Shown: positions 52,044-61,784, counted from the stretch's first letter. The stretch is DNA of 64,000 nt from Paenibacillus sp. RC334 (GCF_030034735.1 NZ_CP125370.1:5441001-5505000), one strand, 5' to 3'. Numbers and translations: made by a program. Notes: generated from the letters alone by a model not told the origin.

Positions 52044-53279
52044 ATGAAACAGGAACTGATTGAACGCCTGACCACTTATGTTCAGGTAGATACCCAAGCC
52101 GATGAAAGCAGCAATACTTGCCCAACCACGCCCGGACAGCTCACACTGGGCAACCTGCTGGTCAACGAACTGAAAGCCATTGGTATGGCGGACATAACTA
52201 TGGACGAAAACGGTTATGTCATGGCAACCCTTCCTTCCAATACGGATAAAGAAGTTCCGGTTATCGGCTTTTTGGCCCATCTCGATACCGCTACCGAAAT
52301 GACTGGCGCAGGGGTAAAGCCTCAATTGATTGAAAACTATGATGGGGGCGACATTACGCTGAATACGTCGCTGGGTGTGACACTCTCTCCGCGCGAGTTT
52401 CCCGAGCTGCCTCAATATAAAGGTCACACCCTGATCACAACGGACGGTACCACATTGCTTGGTGCAGATAACAAAGCCGGGATCGCAGAAATTATGACAG
52501 CCATACATTATCTGCTGGATCACCCGGAGATCCAGCACGGCAAGATTCGCGTCGCATTTACACCGGACGAGGAGATTGGAAGAGGACCGGAACGGTTTGA
52601 TGTAGCTGCTTTTGGTGCTGAATATGCGTATACAGTCGATGGCGGGCCGCTCGGAGAACTGGAATATGAAAGCTTCAACGCCGCAGCCGCCCATATTACT
52701 ATTCATGGCGTTAATGTCCATCCTGGTACAGCCAAAAACAAAATGATTAACGCCGTCAAAATTGCCATGGAGCTGAACGGACGATTGCCGGCGAATGAAG
52801 CTCCGGAATACACGGACGGATACGATGGCTTTTATCATTTGCTGGAATTTGAGGGTACGGTAGAACAAGCCAAACTGTACTATATCATCCGTGATTTTGA
52901 TCGTGAAAGCTTTGAAAACCGGAAGGCTTACTTAACGAACGTGGTGAAAGAGCTGCAAGCCGCATATGGAGAAAACCGTATCGTTCTGGAGCTGAGAGAT
53001 CAGTATTACAACATGAAGGAGAAAATCGAGCCCGTCAAGCACATCGTGGATGTTGCCCATGAAGCGATGACAAAGCTGGGCATTGATCCGATCATCAAGC
53101 CGATTCGCGGCGGTACAGATGGTTCACAGCTGTCCTATATGGGACTGCCTACACCGAATATTTTTACAGGTGGGGAGAACTACCACGGCAAATTCGAGTA
53201 TGTCTCTGTGGACAACATGGTGCTTGCAACCAAGGTCATTGTCGAAATCGTACAATTATTCGAACAGCGCGGCGAGTGA
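52044..53279 (+). CDS. pepT: Peptidase T (tripeptide aminopeptidase)
   Basis: A 411-residue M20B metallopeptidase of standard length. [14 protein letters not shown] near residue 76 has the first zinc His and Asp. [19 protein letters not shown] near 135 supplies the bridging Asp, TPDEEIGRG near 173 the catalytic Glu. [17 protein letters not shown] and [17 protein letters not shown] near 350 follow. It removes N-terminal residues from tripeptides in the cytosol. The ATG at 52044 has AAGGAGG 8 nt upstream. A terminator follows. Confidence 0.95.
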   Translation: MKQELIERLTTYVQVDTQADESSNTCPTTPGQLTLGNLLVNELKAIGMADITMDENGYVMATLPSNTDKEVPVIGFLAHLDTATEMTGAGVKPQLIENYDGGDITLNTSLGVTLSPREFPELPQYKGHTLITTDGTTLLGADNKAGIAEIMTAIHYLLDHPEIQHGKIRVAFTPDEEIGRGPERFDVAAFGAEYAYTVDGGPLGELEYESFNAAAAHITIHGVNVHPGTAKNKMINAVKIAMELNGRLPANEAPEYTDGYDGFYHLLEFEGTVEQAKLYYIIRDFDRESFENRKAYLTNVVKELQAAYGENRIVLELRDQYYNMKEKIEPVKHIVDVAHEAMTKLGIDPIIKPIRGGTDGSQLSYMGLPTPNIFTGGENYHGKFEYVSVDNMVLATKVIVEIVQLFEQRGE

Positions 53280-53315
53280 ACCGATTACAAGAAGCTTTTG
53301 CATCATCATAAAACG

Positions 53316-53358
53316 AAAGGGCACATCATTTCCTTGCTGGAAACGGTGTGCCTTTTTT
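53316..53358 (+). terminator. Terminator of pepT
   Basis: AAAGGGCACA and TGTGCCTTTTTT form the stem around a loop of about 21 nt; the T-tract is part of the right arm. Confidence 0.82.
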
Positions 53359-53477
53359 CTGAAACTCTCATACTCGTTAAAATTTTCAGTACTTTTATTA
53401 CTTTTATCATTCTAAAGACCGATAATAAATATATAACTATAAAAAATATATTTAGTAAAGAAAGGTAGGTAATCTAT

Positions 53478-54314
53478 TTGAATACAGTAGATGCATTAAT
53501 TGCATCCATTTCCTACATACAACAGATTATGCGTGAGAAGGTAACCCTTTGCCTCTTTGACCGTACTCATGTACTGGCTTATAGCGAGTCGGAGGGGATG
53601 GAGCTCGGCTTTGAAGTCGGCTCAGAGCTGCTCAAGGGCTACCAAAATTTTTCCATGCTTAAAAATGGGCGTGAGCCCAGCCTGACCCACGTTCCTGCTG
53701 AACTGCTGGGGTATCCTCTTGATATGGTCAGTATTCCTGTGTTTGACGAAAATGGCGAGGTCGTTGCAGCATTTGCTGCTTCCTATAATTTGACTAACAA
53801 GAATCAGTTGGATCAAATCGTCACTGAGAACCTTTCCATCACCGAGCATCTCATTGACATGGTGCAGCATGTAGCAGCGCATTCCGAGGAGCTACAGGCT
53901 ACCAGTGAGCAGATTTTGAAGAATACCCAAATTGCCGTACAAAACTCGGGTAAAATCAATCAGGTCGCTGTATTCATCAAAGAAATCTCCGACCAAACCA
54001 ACCTGCTTGGATTAAATGCTGCCATTGAAGCGGCACGTGTCGGAGAAGCAGGAGCAGGCTTTGGTATCGTCGCTCAAGAAGTGCGTAAGCTCTCGGTAGA
54101 ATCCAAAAAAGCGACAGTTGACATTGAAGCGGCTCTCAAGGATGTACAAAACTCCGTTCGTCAGATGGAAGAGGAAATTGAGCAAATTGTTGCTTCTTCG
54201 CAGGAGCAAGCGACGCTCGTAAACTCTTTTACCGAAATAATGGAGCGTATGCAACAAGCGAGTGAAACGATGCAGCATCTGGCGAAGAACTTGACTTCCT
54301 ATATCGTAAAATAA
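53478..54314 (+). CDS. Soluble methyl-accepting chemotaxis-type protein
   Basis: A 278-residue protein without membrane helices. The N-terminal 120 residues form a PAS-like sensor ([44 protein letters not shown]). A short coiled MCP signalling domain follows, with the core hairpin [36 protein letters not shown] at about 185-220 (given here in part: [16 protein letters not shown]). This type of short cytosolic receptor contacts CheA/CheW or acts in other output pathways. The TTG start at 53478 has AAAGGTAGG before it. The signal sensed is unknown. Confidence 0.87.
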   Translation: MNTVDALIASISYIQQIMREKVTLCLFDRTHVLAYSESEGMELGFEVGSELLKGYQNFSMLKNGREPSLTHVPAELLGYPLDMVSIPVFDENGEVVAAFAASYNLTNKNQLDQIVTENLSITEHLIDMVQHVAAHSEELQATSEQILKNTQIAVQNSGKINQVAVFIKEISDQTNLLGLNAAIEAARVGEAGAGFGIVAQEVRKLSVESKKATVDIEAALKDVQNSVRQMEEEIEQIVASSQEQATLVNSFTEIMERMQQASETMQHLAKNLTSYIVK

Positions 54315-54355
54315 CATAGTTTACACATGAGGAGTTTGCAAAATCCTGACATGAA

Positions 54356-54416
54356 AAAGGGAGCCACTTATCGCATCATTTCACATGCGTTAAAGTACGC
54401 TCCCTTTATTTACAAA
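54356..54416 (+). terminator. Terminator of the chemoreceptor-like gene
   Basis: AAAGGGAGC pairs with GCTCCCTTT across a loop that has its own CGCA/TGCG stem. A short ATTT tail follows. A near-palindrome AGGAnTTTGCAAAnTCCT (54329-54346) lies just before. Confidence 0.65.
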
Positions 54417-54448
54417 ATCCCTGCCGGGACTTATCAATCCAATCAAGT

Positions 54449-54580
54449 TTAAACAGTAACAGAGAACACCCCATGATTGGCAGGATTCACGGGGTCTAGC
54501 TCACCCAGTACAGTTCCCGCCGGAATCACAATACTAAGAAACACCAAGACCATAGTTACCGAGATTAAAGCCTTTTTCAT
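54449..54580 (-). CDS. Signalling pro-peptide C (AloP/Phr-like)
   Basis: A 43-residue peptide: MKKA, hydrophobic segment (LISVTMVLVFLSIVIPAG), then a polar tail ending ANHGVFSVTV. AAGGGGG lies 7 nt before the ATG. It overlaps the last 47 nt of receptor C in a different frame. Sec-type export followed by cleavage and re-import through an oligopeptide permease is the normal path of such peptides. The tail shares NHGV with pro-peptide B. This locus is the only one of three with an apparently complete receptor. Confidence 0.75.
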   Translation of the reverse strand: MKKALISVTMVLVFLSIVIPAGTVLGELDPVNPANHGVFSVTV

Positions 54581-55409
54581 TATGAAGCCCCCTTAATAAA
54601 ATGGTTTGATATTGCTCTTGCTGTGACGATGTTGCCAAATCTCGATAAGCCTCAAACAGAGCGACCAGTGTCCTGAAATCGGCATCTGCTTCTACACTAA
54701 CAGAGAATTGCAGAGAAGCAAGGACATAATTTAACGCAACCGTGTACTGCTCCTGTTTGAAATAATAAATGGCTAATTGGTTAACCAGCTTTAAATAATA
54801 TACGCGGTTTCCTCTATCTTCATAACCTTCAAATATCTCAATATCATGGGCAAAGTCATTCAGCAGATCGTCAATATTCCAATTATTCAAATTAGCTGCT
54901 TCGGCAATACCGACCAATCCTGGAAGCAGTTCCTCATCATTGGCGTGAAGAAATTGAACATATTCGGGCAGAAGCTCCCGTTTTCCCGAAAGCAATTCAA
55001 TCGTGTACAGGTTGGCCTTGGCGAGAAAACGAAATCTTTCCACTTCTTCATGGCCGCTCTCATCCAGCCCCATAAACCAACCCATTTCGCCGTACTTCAT
55101 AATATATTCTCTGGCTTCTTGATACTTACCCTTATTCTGAAAATAAATAGATTTAGCCAAATAACTGTATGCATAATAAAATACCAATGGATGTTTGGTA
55201 TTCAATATCTCGTGCTTGCCGTCCGCAGCATTTCTCAGTTGGATGTGATACAGGCTTTCAGCCAAAGCATGCAGATAGTCTGCAACCTTGTTCGCTTCAT
55301 CCCAATCGTTATGTGTGTAGCTGATTCTAAACAACTCACAAGCCTTGTCGAGTTCGTGGCTGTCCGACAACAAATAAATAGCTTCCCTTTGATTCAGGAC
55401 CTCTTCCAC
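54534..55409 (-). CDS. TPR receptor C of a peptide quorum-sensing pair (AloR/Rap-like)
   Basis: A 291-residue, all-helical protein. TPR-like repeats include LVFYYAYSYLAKSIYFQNKGKYQEAREYI near residue 75 (key part: YFQNKGKYQEA), FLAKANLYTIELLSGKRELLPEYV, and YLKLVNQLAIYYFKQEQYTVALNYV near 215. No DNA-binding domain is visible, so it may act on proteins, as Rap proteins do. The GTG at 55409 has GGAGG 9 nt before it. The 3' end overlaps a hydrophobic pro-peptide gene. This matches the AloR-AloP systems described in P. polymyxa, of the RRNPP group. The targets of this copy are unknown. Confidence 0.75.
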   Translation of the reverse strand: MEEVLNQREAIYLLSDSHELDKACELFRISYTHNDWDEANKVADYLHALAESLYHIQLRNAADGKHEILNTKHPLVFYYAYSYLAKSIYFQNKGKYQEAREYIMKYGEMGWFMGLDESGHEEVERFRFLAKANLYTIELLSGKRELLPEYVQFLHANDEELLPGLVGIAEAANLNNWNIDDLLNDFAHDIEIFEGYEDRGNRVYYLKLVNQLAIYYFKQEQYTVALNYVLASLQFSVSVEADADFRTLVALFEAYRDLATSSQQEQYQTILLRGLHNEKGFNLGNYGLGVS

Positions 55410-55841
55410 TAAAACCCGCCTCCCTATCCTGAAAATGACGTTTACCCATGTATTCTCATCAGGAGCATCCGCGTTGTCATTCCTCTAGCATACCAGTATA
55501 TTACAAATATAGACAAAAGCTAACTTGAAGTCAATTCAATCATAGATATGCAGTTTCTTTTGCAACCTAACATAGTCATGTATGGTTTATAGCCGATGAA
55601 TAAATGAATCCTGCTATAGAAATAATCCATAACAAAGATGTGAATCAGGCCCTCCAAAGGAGGTCAAAAAGAAGTCATAGTATCGTCAGGGTAACTACGT
55701 TACGAAATAGTGCGTACTTTTCAATCGGATACCGGGGGCTTACAATCAAACCTGTGCATGAAACCAAAGTATTCACAGCACTCAACAGAGCATGTACCTG
55801 TTCATCCAATACAAATTCACTAAAGGAGTGAAGTTAATAAC
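55410..55841. other. 432-base gap before hxlA
   Basis: No gene is supported. A 75-codon plus-strand frame at 55604 has no ribosome binding site and poor composition. The region must hold promoters for hxlAB (plus) and receptor C (minus); no clear repeat or operator was seen. Confidence 0.35.
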
Positions 55842-56477
55842 ATGGAACTTCAATTGGCTTTAGACTTAGTAGATATCCCGCAAGGCATTGCATTGGTAAA
55901 AGAAGTAGAATCGTATATTGATATCGTAGAAATCGGTACGCCGATTGTCATTAATGAAGGACTTCATGCGGTAAAAGCAATGAAAGAAGCATTCCCGAAT
56001 CTGAAAGTGCTGGCTGACCTGAAAGTTATGGATGCAGGCGGTTACGAAGTGATGAAAGCTTCCGAAGCTGGCGCAGATATCGTTACGATTCTGGCTGTAG
56101 CTGAAGATGCAACGATCAAAGGTGCGGTAGAAGAAGCGAAAAAACAAGGCGGCAAAAAAATCCTGGTGGACATGATCGGTGTTAAAAACCTGGAGCAACG
56201 CGCGAAAGAAATCGACGCTCTCGGCGTAGACTACATCTGCGTGCATACAGGCTACGATCTGCAAGCTGAAGGACAAAGCCCGTTCGAAGCACTGCAAACG
56301 GTTAAAAAAGTCGTGAAAAACTCCAAAACAGCGGTTGCTGGCGGCATTAAGCTGAGCACACTGGCTGAGGTAGTTAAGGCTCAACCGGATCTGGTTATTG
56401 TGGGCGGCGGGATCACTGGCGAGGACGACAAAAAAGCCGTTGCTTCCCAAATGCAGCAGCTCATTAAACAAGGTTAA
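55842..56477 (+). CDS. hxlA: 3-hexulose-6-phosphate synthase
   Basis: A 211-residue TIM-barrel enzyme of the OMPDC superfamily. LALDLVDIPQGIAL at the start, VEIGTPIVINEG near residue 31, VLADLKVMDAGGYEV near 58 (DxKxxD) and VAGGIKLSTLAEVV near 165 are the conserved blocks. It joins formaldehyde to ribulose-5-phosphate, giving hexulose-6-phosphate. It is 5 nt before hxlB. The pair forms the ribulose monophosphate route, used by Bacillales to detoxify formaldehyde. AAAGGAG lies 13 nt before the ATG. Confidence 0.95.
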   Translation: MELQLALDLVDIPQGIALVKEVESYIDIVEIGTPIVINEGLHAVKAMKEAFPNLKVLADLKVMDAGGYEVMKASEAGADIVTILAVAEDATIKGAVEEAKKQGGKKILVDMIGVKNLEQRAKEIDALGVDYICVHTGYDLQAEGQSPFEALQTVKKVVKNSKTAVAGGIKLSTLAEVVKAQPDLVIVGGGITGEDDKKAVASQMQQLIKQG

Positions 56478-56482
56478 TTCCA

Positions 56483-57040
56483 ATGGAAACCTCTCAATAT
56501 TTATCCGAGGTGCTCAAGGAGCTGCAATGGGTTCCACAGCTAGTCAGTGATGAGGAATCAGAGCAACTGATCCAGTCCATTGCCTCAGCGAATAAGGTGT
56601 TTGTCGCAGGCGCAGGCCGTTCCGGGTTCATGATCCGTTCGCTGGCGATGCGGCTGATGCATATGGGTGTTCAGGCTTATGTGGTCGGGGAAACGGTAAC
56701 TCCCGGCTTGGGCGAAGGCGACTTGCTGATTATCGGTTCAGGCTCTGGTGAAACCAAAAGTCTGACCTCGATGGCAGAAAAGGCGAAAAAGCTGGGGGCT
56801 TCTCTGGCACTTCTGACCACTTCCCCTGGATCGACCATTGGCAAGCTGGCTGATATTATCGTCAAGCTTCCAGGCGCACCCAAGGACCCATCCAACAAGG
56901 ATTACCAAACCATTCAGCCCATGGGTTCACTATTTGAGCAAACCTTGCTGCTGTATGGCGATGCATTGGTGCTCAAAACGATGGAGCTACGCAAGCTGAC
57001 TTCTGAATCTATGTTTGGTCAACACGCCAATCTGGAGTAG
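56483..57040 (+). CDS. hxlB: 6-phospho-3-hexuloisomerase
   Basis: A 185-residue SIS-domain isomerase. VFVAGAGRSGFMIRSLAMRLMHMG near residue 33 is the sugar-phosphate site; GEGDLLIIGSGSGETKSL near 75 and LLTTSPGSTIG follow. KLPGAPKD...IQPMGSLFEQTLLLYGDALV is the typical end. It turns hexulose-6-phosphate into fructose-6-phosphate, completing formaldehyde fixation with HxlA. No HxlR-type regulator gene is in the window. Confidence 0.95.
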   Translation: METSQYLSEVLKELQWVPQLVSDEESEQLIQSIASANKVFVAGAGRSGFMIRSLAMRLMHMGVQAYVVGETVTPGLGEGDLLIIGSGSGETKSLTSMAEKAKKLGASLALLTTSPGSTIGKLADIIVKLPGAPKDPSNKDYQTIQPMGSLFEQTLLLYGDALVLKTMELRKLTSESMFGQHANLE

Positions 57041-57067
57041 AGTCGCTATACTTTTACGATAACCAGG

Positions 57068-57115
57068 CAGGCCGTCTTTTACATGTCACATGAACATACG
57101 AAGACGGCCTGTTTT
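57068..57115 (+). terminator. Terminator of hxlAB
   Basis: CAGGCCGTCTT (57068-57078) pairs with AAGACGGCCTG (57101-57111), then TTTTT. Confidence 0.9.
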
Positions 57116-57157
57116 TCTGCGCTATAAAGTCGGAAGGTCCATCGCTTTACTATGCTG

Positions 57158-59290
57158 CTATTCGTTTCTCCCCGCAGGCAAGGGTGGTACTTTGGACGGG
57201 TCAACAAGCGCCCAATAGGCATATTTGGCCTTTAACCGTTCGTCGAACAGCAGCGGCTTATCCAGCCGGGCAATCGGGAACATACTGAGCCACGTATTTC
57301 CATCATCCGTACCCCAAATCGTCACATTACTGATATGCTCCTGCTGCCTTGAAAACATATCGAACAACGCCCGATAGCGGTAAGCCTGCCGGATCAGCAT
57401 GGCTTCAGGTATCGTTTCGTAGCGATCTGTATCATTAGAATACAGGCCCATATCCAGCTCCGTAATCTGATTATCCAGGCCGAGCGAAGCAAACTTTTCA
57501 ATGGACTGCTCAATCTCGCCAACAGCAGGAAACTCCAGTCGGATATGTGATTGGTGACCTACGCCATCGATCGGTACACCTTTAGCGAGCAAATCACGCA
57601 CTAAATTGTATAGAAAATCCCGTTTCTTCGGTTCATGCGTGTTGTAATCGTTAATGAACAGTCGGGCGTTCGGACCTGCCGCTTCCCTCGTGACACGGAA
57701 TGCTTTGTCAATATAATCCGTGCCGGTAATCTGATACCACTTGCTGCGGCGCATACCGTCCGGCTGGTCGGGATCAATGACTTCATTCACCACATCCCAG
57801 TCGGTGATTGCATTTTTATAACGGGCTGCAACAGCACGAATATGCGTCTCCAGCCGATCCAGCAAAAGCTTTTTATTTTCCGCGGTCGGTGTCATCGGCT
57901 GTCCATTCTTATCCTTAAACATCCAGTCCCCGGTCTGGTTATGCCACACCAGTGTATGGAAACGGATAGCAATCCCATGCTGCTGTGCAAATTGCACAAT
58001 CCGGTCTGCTTCTTCCCAATGGAACTGTCCTTCGGACGGCTGCAAGGAGATCGGCTTCATCGCATTTCCGGCGGCGACGCTGTTAAAATGCTTCTGCACC
58101 AGTTCCCCGTAAGCCCCTTCTGTCTGGAAAGCTTCAATAGCCGTACCGAGGCTGAACTGTCCCTGATACAATCCATGCAAAGAGGGAATGTCCTTCTCAA
58201 TAGCCAGCGGCGGCACAAGCGACAGCTCGAAATCATCCATGTAAAAGGAAGCCTTACCTTCTGCCGTTTCAAAATACATAGAGACGGTATCTGCCTCATG
58301 CGCGAGAGTATACGTTCCGGACAAATGCGTCCATCCCCCAGTTGTGATAGCCGTGTTGCCTACCACAGTTTCATACGTACTTTCACCTTGATGATCGCGC
58401 TGCACGCTGAGCCGCACCTTGGCAGGCTGCTGCTCGCTCGGTGCCAGCTTTACCCAAGCGCTGACCATGTAACGGCTGCCTTTTTGCACCGTAGCAGTCA
58501 CGTCCAGCTTTGGCCCGGCATATGTTTGTTGTCTGCCTGTCGTCAACAGACTGTACGATCCGGTTCGTGCATCGACATTCGACACCTGCACCGTCTCGGT
58601 ACCCATACGGGATACCCAGCCTTGAGCCGTACCATCTTCGAAACCGGATACGATACCACTTGTCGGCTCCGTTGGCGTTTCTGATACCTGCCTGATTTCC
58701 ACCTCATCCAGATAATAGGCCTGCGCGGGATTCGAGCTTTCCACATACAGCTTCAATGCATCCATCCCCCCGGTGAACGTATATGTTCCTTGAAGTTTGA
58801 CCCACGATGTATCCATCGTCTCCTTCTGCGCAATCGTTTTCCATGTCGTAGCCCCGCCTGTCGGCTGCTGCTCCATCGTAAACTTAATCAAGCTCGGCGT
58901 CGTAGAATTGCCGTCCAGCTTCACATAGCCGCTAATCTCATATTCCACACCCGGCTGCAACAGCGACTTCACAGCCAACTCCGCACCGTTCCAAACCTCC
59001 GTGCGAGCGGTTACCTTCAGGCTGTGTACGCTGCCATATGCAGCTTCTGAGACGGATGCGATTTGGGTATAAGTCCCTCGAGGCTTCCAGCCCTCACCGT
59101 TGCCTTGCTCAAATCCATACGTCCCGATGGTCTTATTCACACTTCCAGTCGGCAGAACCGTATCCGCAACTGGCGGGGAATGTTCCACAGTTGGGGTCGC
59201 CTCCGCTACAGACGGGCCCCACCACCCCACTGGCAATAACAGCACCCCGACCAGCACCAGACCAAAAGATTTGTACAAAAATGACCTCAA
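57158..59290 (-). CDS. Secreted GH10 endo-1,4-beta-xylanase with two N-terminal CBMs
   Basis: A 710-residue secreted enzyme. The signal peptide (SFGLVLVGVLLLPVGWW) ends near VAEA. Two similar CBM4_9/CBM22-like domains follow at about 55-205 (YGFEQGNGEGWKPRG...YYLDEVEI) and 210-355 (GFEDGTAQGWVSRMG...YMDDFEL). The GH10 barrel runs from about 370: FNSVAAGNAMKPISLQPSEG, WHNQTGDWMF, acid/base Glu in WDVVNEVIDP and nucleophile in ITELDMGLYS. It cuts xylan outside the cell. The TTG at 59290 has GGAGG 7 nt upstream; an ATG at 59305 is the alternative. It lies 17-70 nt after the LplC-like permease gene and may belong to its operon. Confidence 0.9.
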   Translation of the reverse strand: MRSFLYKSFGLVLVGVLLLPVGWWGPSVAEATPTVEHSPPVADTVLPTGSVNKTIGTYGFEQGNGEGWKPRGTYTQIASVSEAAYGSVHSLKVTARTEVWNGAELAVKSLLQPGVEYEISGYVKLDGNSTTPSLIKFTMEQQPTGGATTWKTIAQKETMDTSWVKLQGTYTFTGGMDALKLYVESSNPAQAYYLDEVEIRQVSETPTEPTSGIVSGFEDGTAQGWVSRMGTETVQVSNVDARTGSYSLLTTGRQQTYAGPKLDVTATVQKGSRYMVSAWVKLAPSEQQPAKVRLSVQRDHQGESTYETVVGNTAITTGGWTHLSGTYTLAHEADTVSMYFETAEGKASFYMDDFELSLVPPLAIEKDIPSLHGLYQGQFSLGTAIEAFQTEGAYGELVQKHFNSVAAGNAMKPISLQPSEGQFHWEEADRIVQFAQQHGIAIRFHTLVWHNQTGDWMFKDKNGQPMTPTAENKKLLLDRLETHIRAVAARYKNAITDWDVVNEVIDPDQPDGMRRSKWYQITGTDYIDKAFRVTREAAGPNARLFINDYNTHEPKKRDFLYNLVRDLLAKGVPIDGVGHQSHIRLEFPAVGEIEQSIEKFASLGLDNQITELDMGLYSNDTDRYETIPEAMLIRQAYRYRALFDMFSRQQEHISNVTIWGTDDGNTWLSMFPIARLDKPLLFDERLKAKYAYWALVDPSKVPPLPAGRNE

Positions 59291-59358
59291 CACAATCCCT
59301 CCCATGCCCATATTTTCAAAATATAAGAAAGTGAGTTTCACACATTTCCGGTCCTTGC

Positions 59359-60282
59359 TTATCCCTTGACACCACCCAAAGTCATACCCTTCACAAAATA
59401 TTTTTGCAAAAAAGGGTAAACTAAAATAATAGGCACAGACGCCACAATCGTCATCGTGGCACGAATGGAAGTAGGAGTGACCGACTTCGCCAGATTTTCC
59501 GAGCCTGCGAATTGGCTGGCATAATCCTGAGCGTTCACGGACGTGTTGGAATTTTGCAATATTTTCATCAGCTCATACTGGAGGGTGCTCCACTGCTCAT
59601 ACGACGAATTGTACAAAAATACATCGAACCAGGAGTTCCATTGCGCCACCGCCGTGAACAGCGACACCGTTGCCAGCACCGGGACACACAGCGGCAAAAC
59701 GATACGCATAAAAGTCGCAAATTCGCCCGCCCCATCTATACGCGCCGACTCCAAAATCCCTTCCGGTAAGCCTTCAATAAAGGAGCGAATCACAATCACA
59801 TTGAACACCCCGATCAGCCCAGGCACGATATACACCCAGAAGCTTCCAAGCATCCCCAGCTCACGAATCAGGAGAAAGTTTGGAATCAATCCACCGTTAA
59901 AATACATCGTCAAAATAAAAGCAATCGAGACAAATTTGCGCAGCACATACTCCGGCCGACTGATCGTATACGCCACCATCGCACAACAAAACACCGAGGT
60001 CACCGTACCCGTCACCGTACGCAGCACAGAAATTAACGTGGCATGAAAAATCGTCGCTTCCTTGAATATAAATTCGTAATTACTCCACGTAAATTCACGC
60101 GGCCACAAATAAATACCACCCCGAATCGAATCATTCGCTTCATTCAGCGAAACCGCCAGCGTATTCAAAAATGGATACAGCGTGAACACCATCAGACATA
60201 GCATAAATACAATATTGCACGCATCAAACATCCGATCCGATGGCGCCCGAAACCGCCCATGCAACGCTTTTCCTTTGCCCAT
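59359..60282 (-). CDS. ABC transporter permease (LplC/YtcP-like)
   Basis: A 307-residue CUT1 permease. MLCLMVFTLYPFLNTLAVSLNEANDS near residue 28 and MYFNGGLIPNFLLIRELGMLGSFWVYI near 127 are signatures of the LplC/YtcP group. ESARIDGAGEFATFMRIVLP near 180 is the EAA loop, and it ends YFVKGMTLGGVKG. This group imports oligosaccharides such as aldouronates. AAAGGAGAGGG lies before the ATG. It is separated from its partner permease by an unusual 513-base gap. Confidence 0.9.
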   Translation of the reverse strand: MGKGKALHGRFRAPSDRMFDACNIVFMLCLMVFTLYPFLNTLAVSLNEANDSIRGGIYLWPREFTWSNYEFIFKEATIFHATLISVLRTVTGTVTSVFCCAMVAYTISRPEYVLRKFVSIAFILTMYFNGGLIPNFLLIRELGMLGSFWVYIVPGLIGVFNVIVIRSFIEGLPEGILESARIDGAGEFATFMRIVLPLCVPVLATVSLFTAVAQWNSWFDVFLYNSSYEQWSTLQYELMKILQNSNTSVNAQDYASQFAGSENLAKSVTPTSIRATMTIVASVPIILVYPFLQKYFVKGMTLGGVKG

Positions 60283-60795
60283 AACTCCCTCTCCTTTCTA
60301 AAAAATAGCTTAAGCACTCTAGTTCGATTAATTGTTATTGGAGCTGTTGGTACTGTTATTTGGAACGGTTATATGAGTAGTTAGATGTGTGGCAATTTGA
60401 GTGGATTATTGCGGATTATTATCTCTATTAGAAGTTGTAATTCAGTTCGTCCATAAGGCCTTGGTAAGGTCCGCGAAGCGGCCTGTTAAAAATCCACTGA
60501 CCTGCACCTGTAATATGCATGAACACGCACCTTCTGTTATCACCACCACTAGCTCAGTCCTAAAAACAAGCGATAGCGAAGCTGAGCCATCCATCATGAC
60601 GCAGTTACCCAAGGGAGCGCGAGCACGCGCCTTCCCTCAAGTTCTCCCCCTGCCACCACTCTCAGTTCTTAAAAAAAGTGACTTTATGGCGGGTAGCAGC
60701 GGAGCGGGCAGAATTGTTCTGAAGAAGCGGCAGTGGTCGGAAGAACAATCTGCACGCGAAGCGACGATACACCCTCCCCATAACTCACTCTTTTC
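60283..60795. repeat. Structured insert between two permease genes of one operon
   Basis: 513 bases without a credible gene lie between LplB- and LplC-type genes, which are normally adjacent. Several inverted repeats are visible: GCTCAG/CTGAGC at about 60550-60586, AGGGAGCGCG with CGCGCCTTCCCT at about 60612-60637, and CAGAATTGTTCT with AGAACAATCTG at about 60708-60751. The last part resembles the element near 9.4 kb. A plus-strand frame of 144 codons is not protein-like. Confidence 0.6.
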
Positions 60796-61770
60796 TCAGA
60801 ACAACCTCTCCTCCCCTAACCGCTTCGCAATATGATTGGCGCTAAATAGTAAAATAAAGCTGACTACTGTTTTAAACATCCCGGCAGCAATCGAAAGCGA
60901 GAAGTTACCCATCTGAATACCATATTTCAGTACAAAAATATCCAGATTTTCCGAGTAATCCACGTTCATGCCGTTACCCAATAAATATTGCGGCTCAAAG
61001 CCCGATTCCAGCAGGTTGCCGATGTTCATAATGAGCAGGATGATGAACACAGGCTTTAATCCTGGCAAGGTCACATGCCAAATCCGCTGAAAACGCCCGG
61101 CTCCGTCCATCTCAGCCGCCTCATACTGTGACGGATCAATCATCGTCATCGCGGCCAAATAAATGATGGTGTTCCAGCCGACATTTTTCCATACTTCCGA
61201 TGCACCGAGAATGCCCCAGAAATAGCTTCCCTCGCCCAGCCACAGGATAGGCTCCTTGATCAGCCCCAGCCACATCAGCACCTCATTGACAATGCCGCCA
61301 TCCGCAGACAGCGCCGTACTGATAATGCTCGCCGCGACGACCCACGAAATAAAATGCGGCAAGTAGCTGACCGTCTGCACCACTCGCTTGAATACGATCT
61401 GACGAAGCTCATTCAGCAAAATTGCCAATATTATAGCAGTTACAAAGCCCAGCACCAGATTAATGAAGCTCATCGCCAGCGTATTGCGCATCACCCGCAG
61501 AAAGTGTTCATCCTGAAACAGAAAACGGAAATGCTTCAACCCAACCCACTGCTGATCGAGCAGCTTACGGGCAGGCTTAAAATCCTGAAAAGCAATCGTC
61601 CAGCCCCAGATAGGCAAATATTTGAAAATAAACAACCAGATTAAAAAAGGGATGGACATCCATACCAGTGCCCGCTGCTGGTTCAGCTTGTGCATAAATC
61701 CGCTAAAGCCAGTTCGCCGTGAGGGCGGCAAATGGCTCTGTGAGGTCGTGACAGGTGCCGTGTTGCCCAT
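60796..61770 (-). CDS. ABC transporter permease (LplB-like)
   Basis: A 324-residue CUT1 permease. LVWMSIPFLIWLFIFKYLPIWGWTIAFQDFKP near residue 35 (core YLPIWGWTIAFQDFKP) is the LplB signature. YEAAEMDGAGRFQRIWHVTLP near 215 is the EAA loop, and YGIQMGNFSLSIAAGMFKTVVSFILL near 287 the C-terminal block. It follows the binding-protein gene by 14 nt. With LplC and the lipoprotein it forms an importer, perhaps for aldouronates released from xylan. Confidence 0.9.
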   Translation of the reverse strand: MGNTAPVTTSQSHLPPSRRTGFSGFMHKLNQQRALVWMSIPFLIWLFIFKYLPIWGWTIAFQDFKPARKLLDQQWVGLKHFRFLFQDEHFLRVMRNTLAMSFINLVLGFVTAIILAILLNELRQIVFKRVVQTVSYLPHFISWVVAASIISTALSADGGIVNEVLMWLGLIKEPILWLGEGSYFWGILGASEVWKNVGWNTIIYLAAMTMIDPSQYEAAEMDGAGRFQRIWHVTLPGLKPVFIILLIMNIGNLLESGFEPQYLLGNGMNVDYSENLDIFVLKYGIQMGNFSLSIAAGMFKTVVSFILLFSANHIAKRLGEERLF

Positions 61771-61784
61771 AGCTGCTTCCTCCT

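Noticed and set aside
55604..55831. 75-codon frame before hxlA as an HxlR-like regulator
   Set aside because: No helix-turn-helix, no ribosome binding site and no similarity to HxlR that I can see.
60401..60835. 144-codon plus-strand frame in the operon gap
   Set aside because: It runs through inverted repeats, ends inside the convergent lplB gene and has no protein-like pattern or ribosome binding site.
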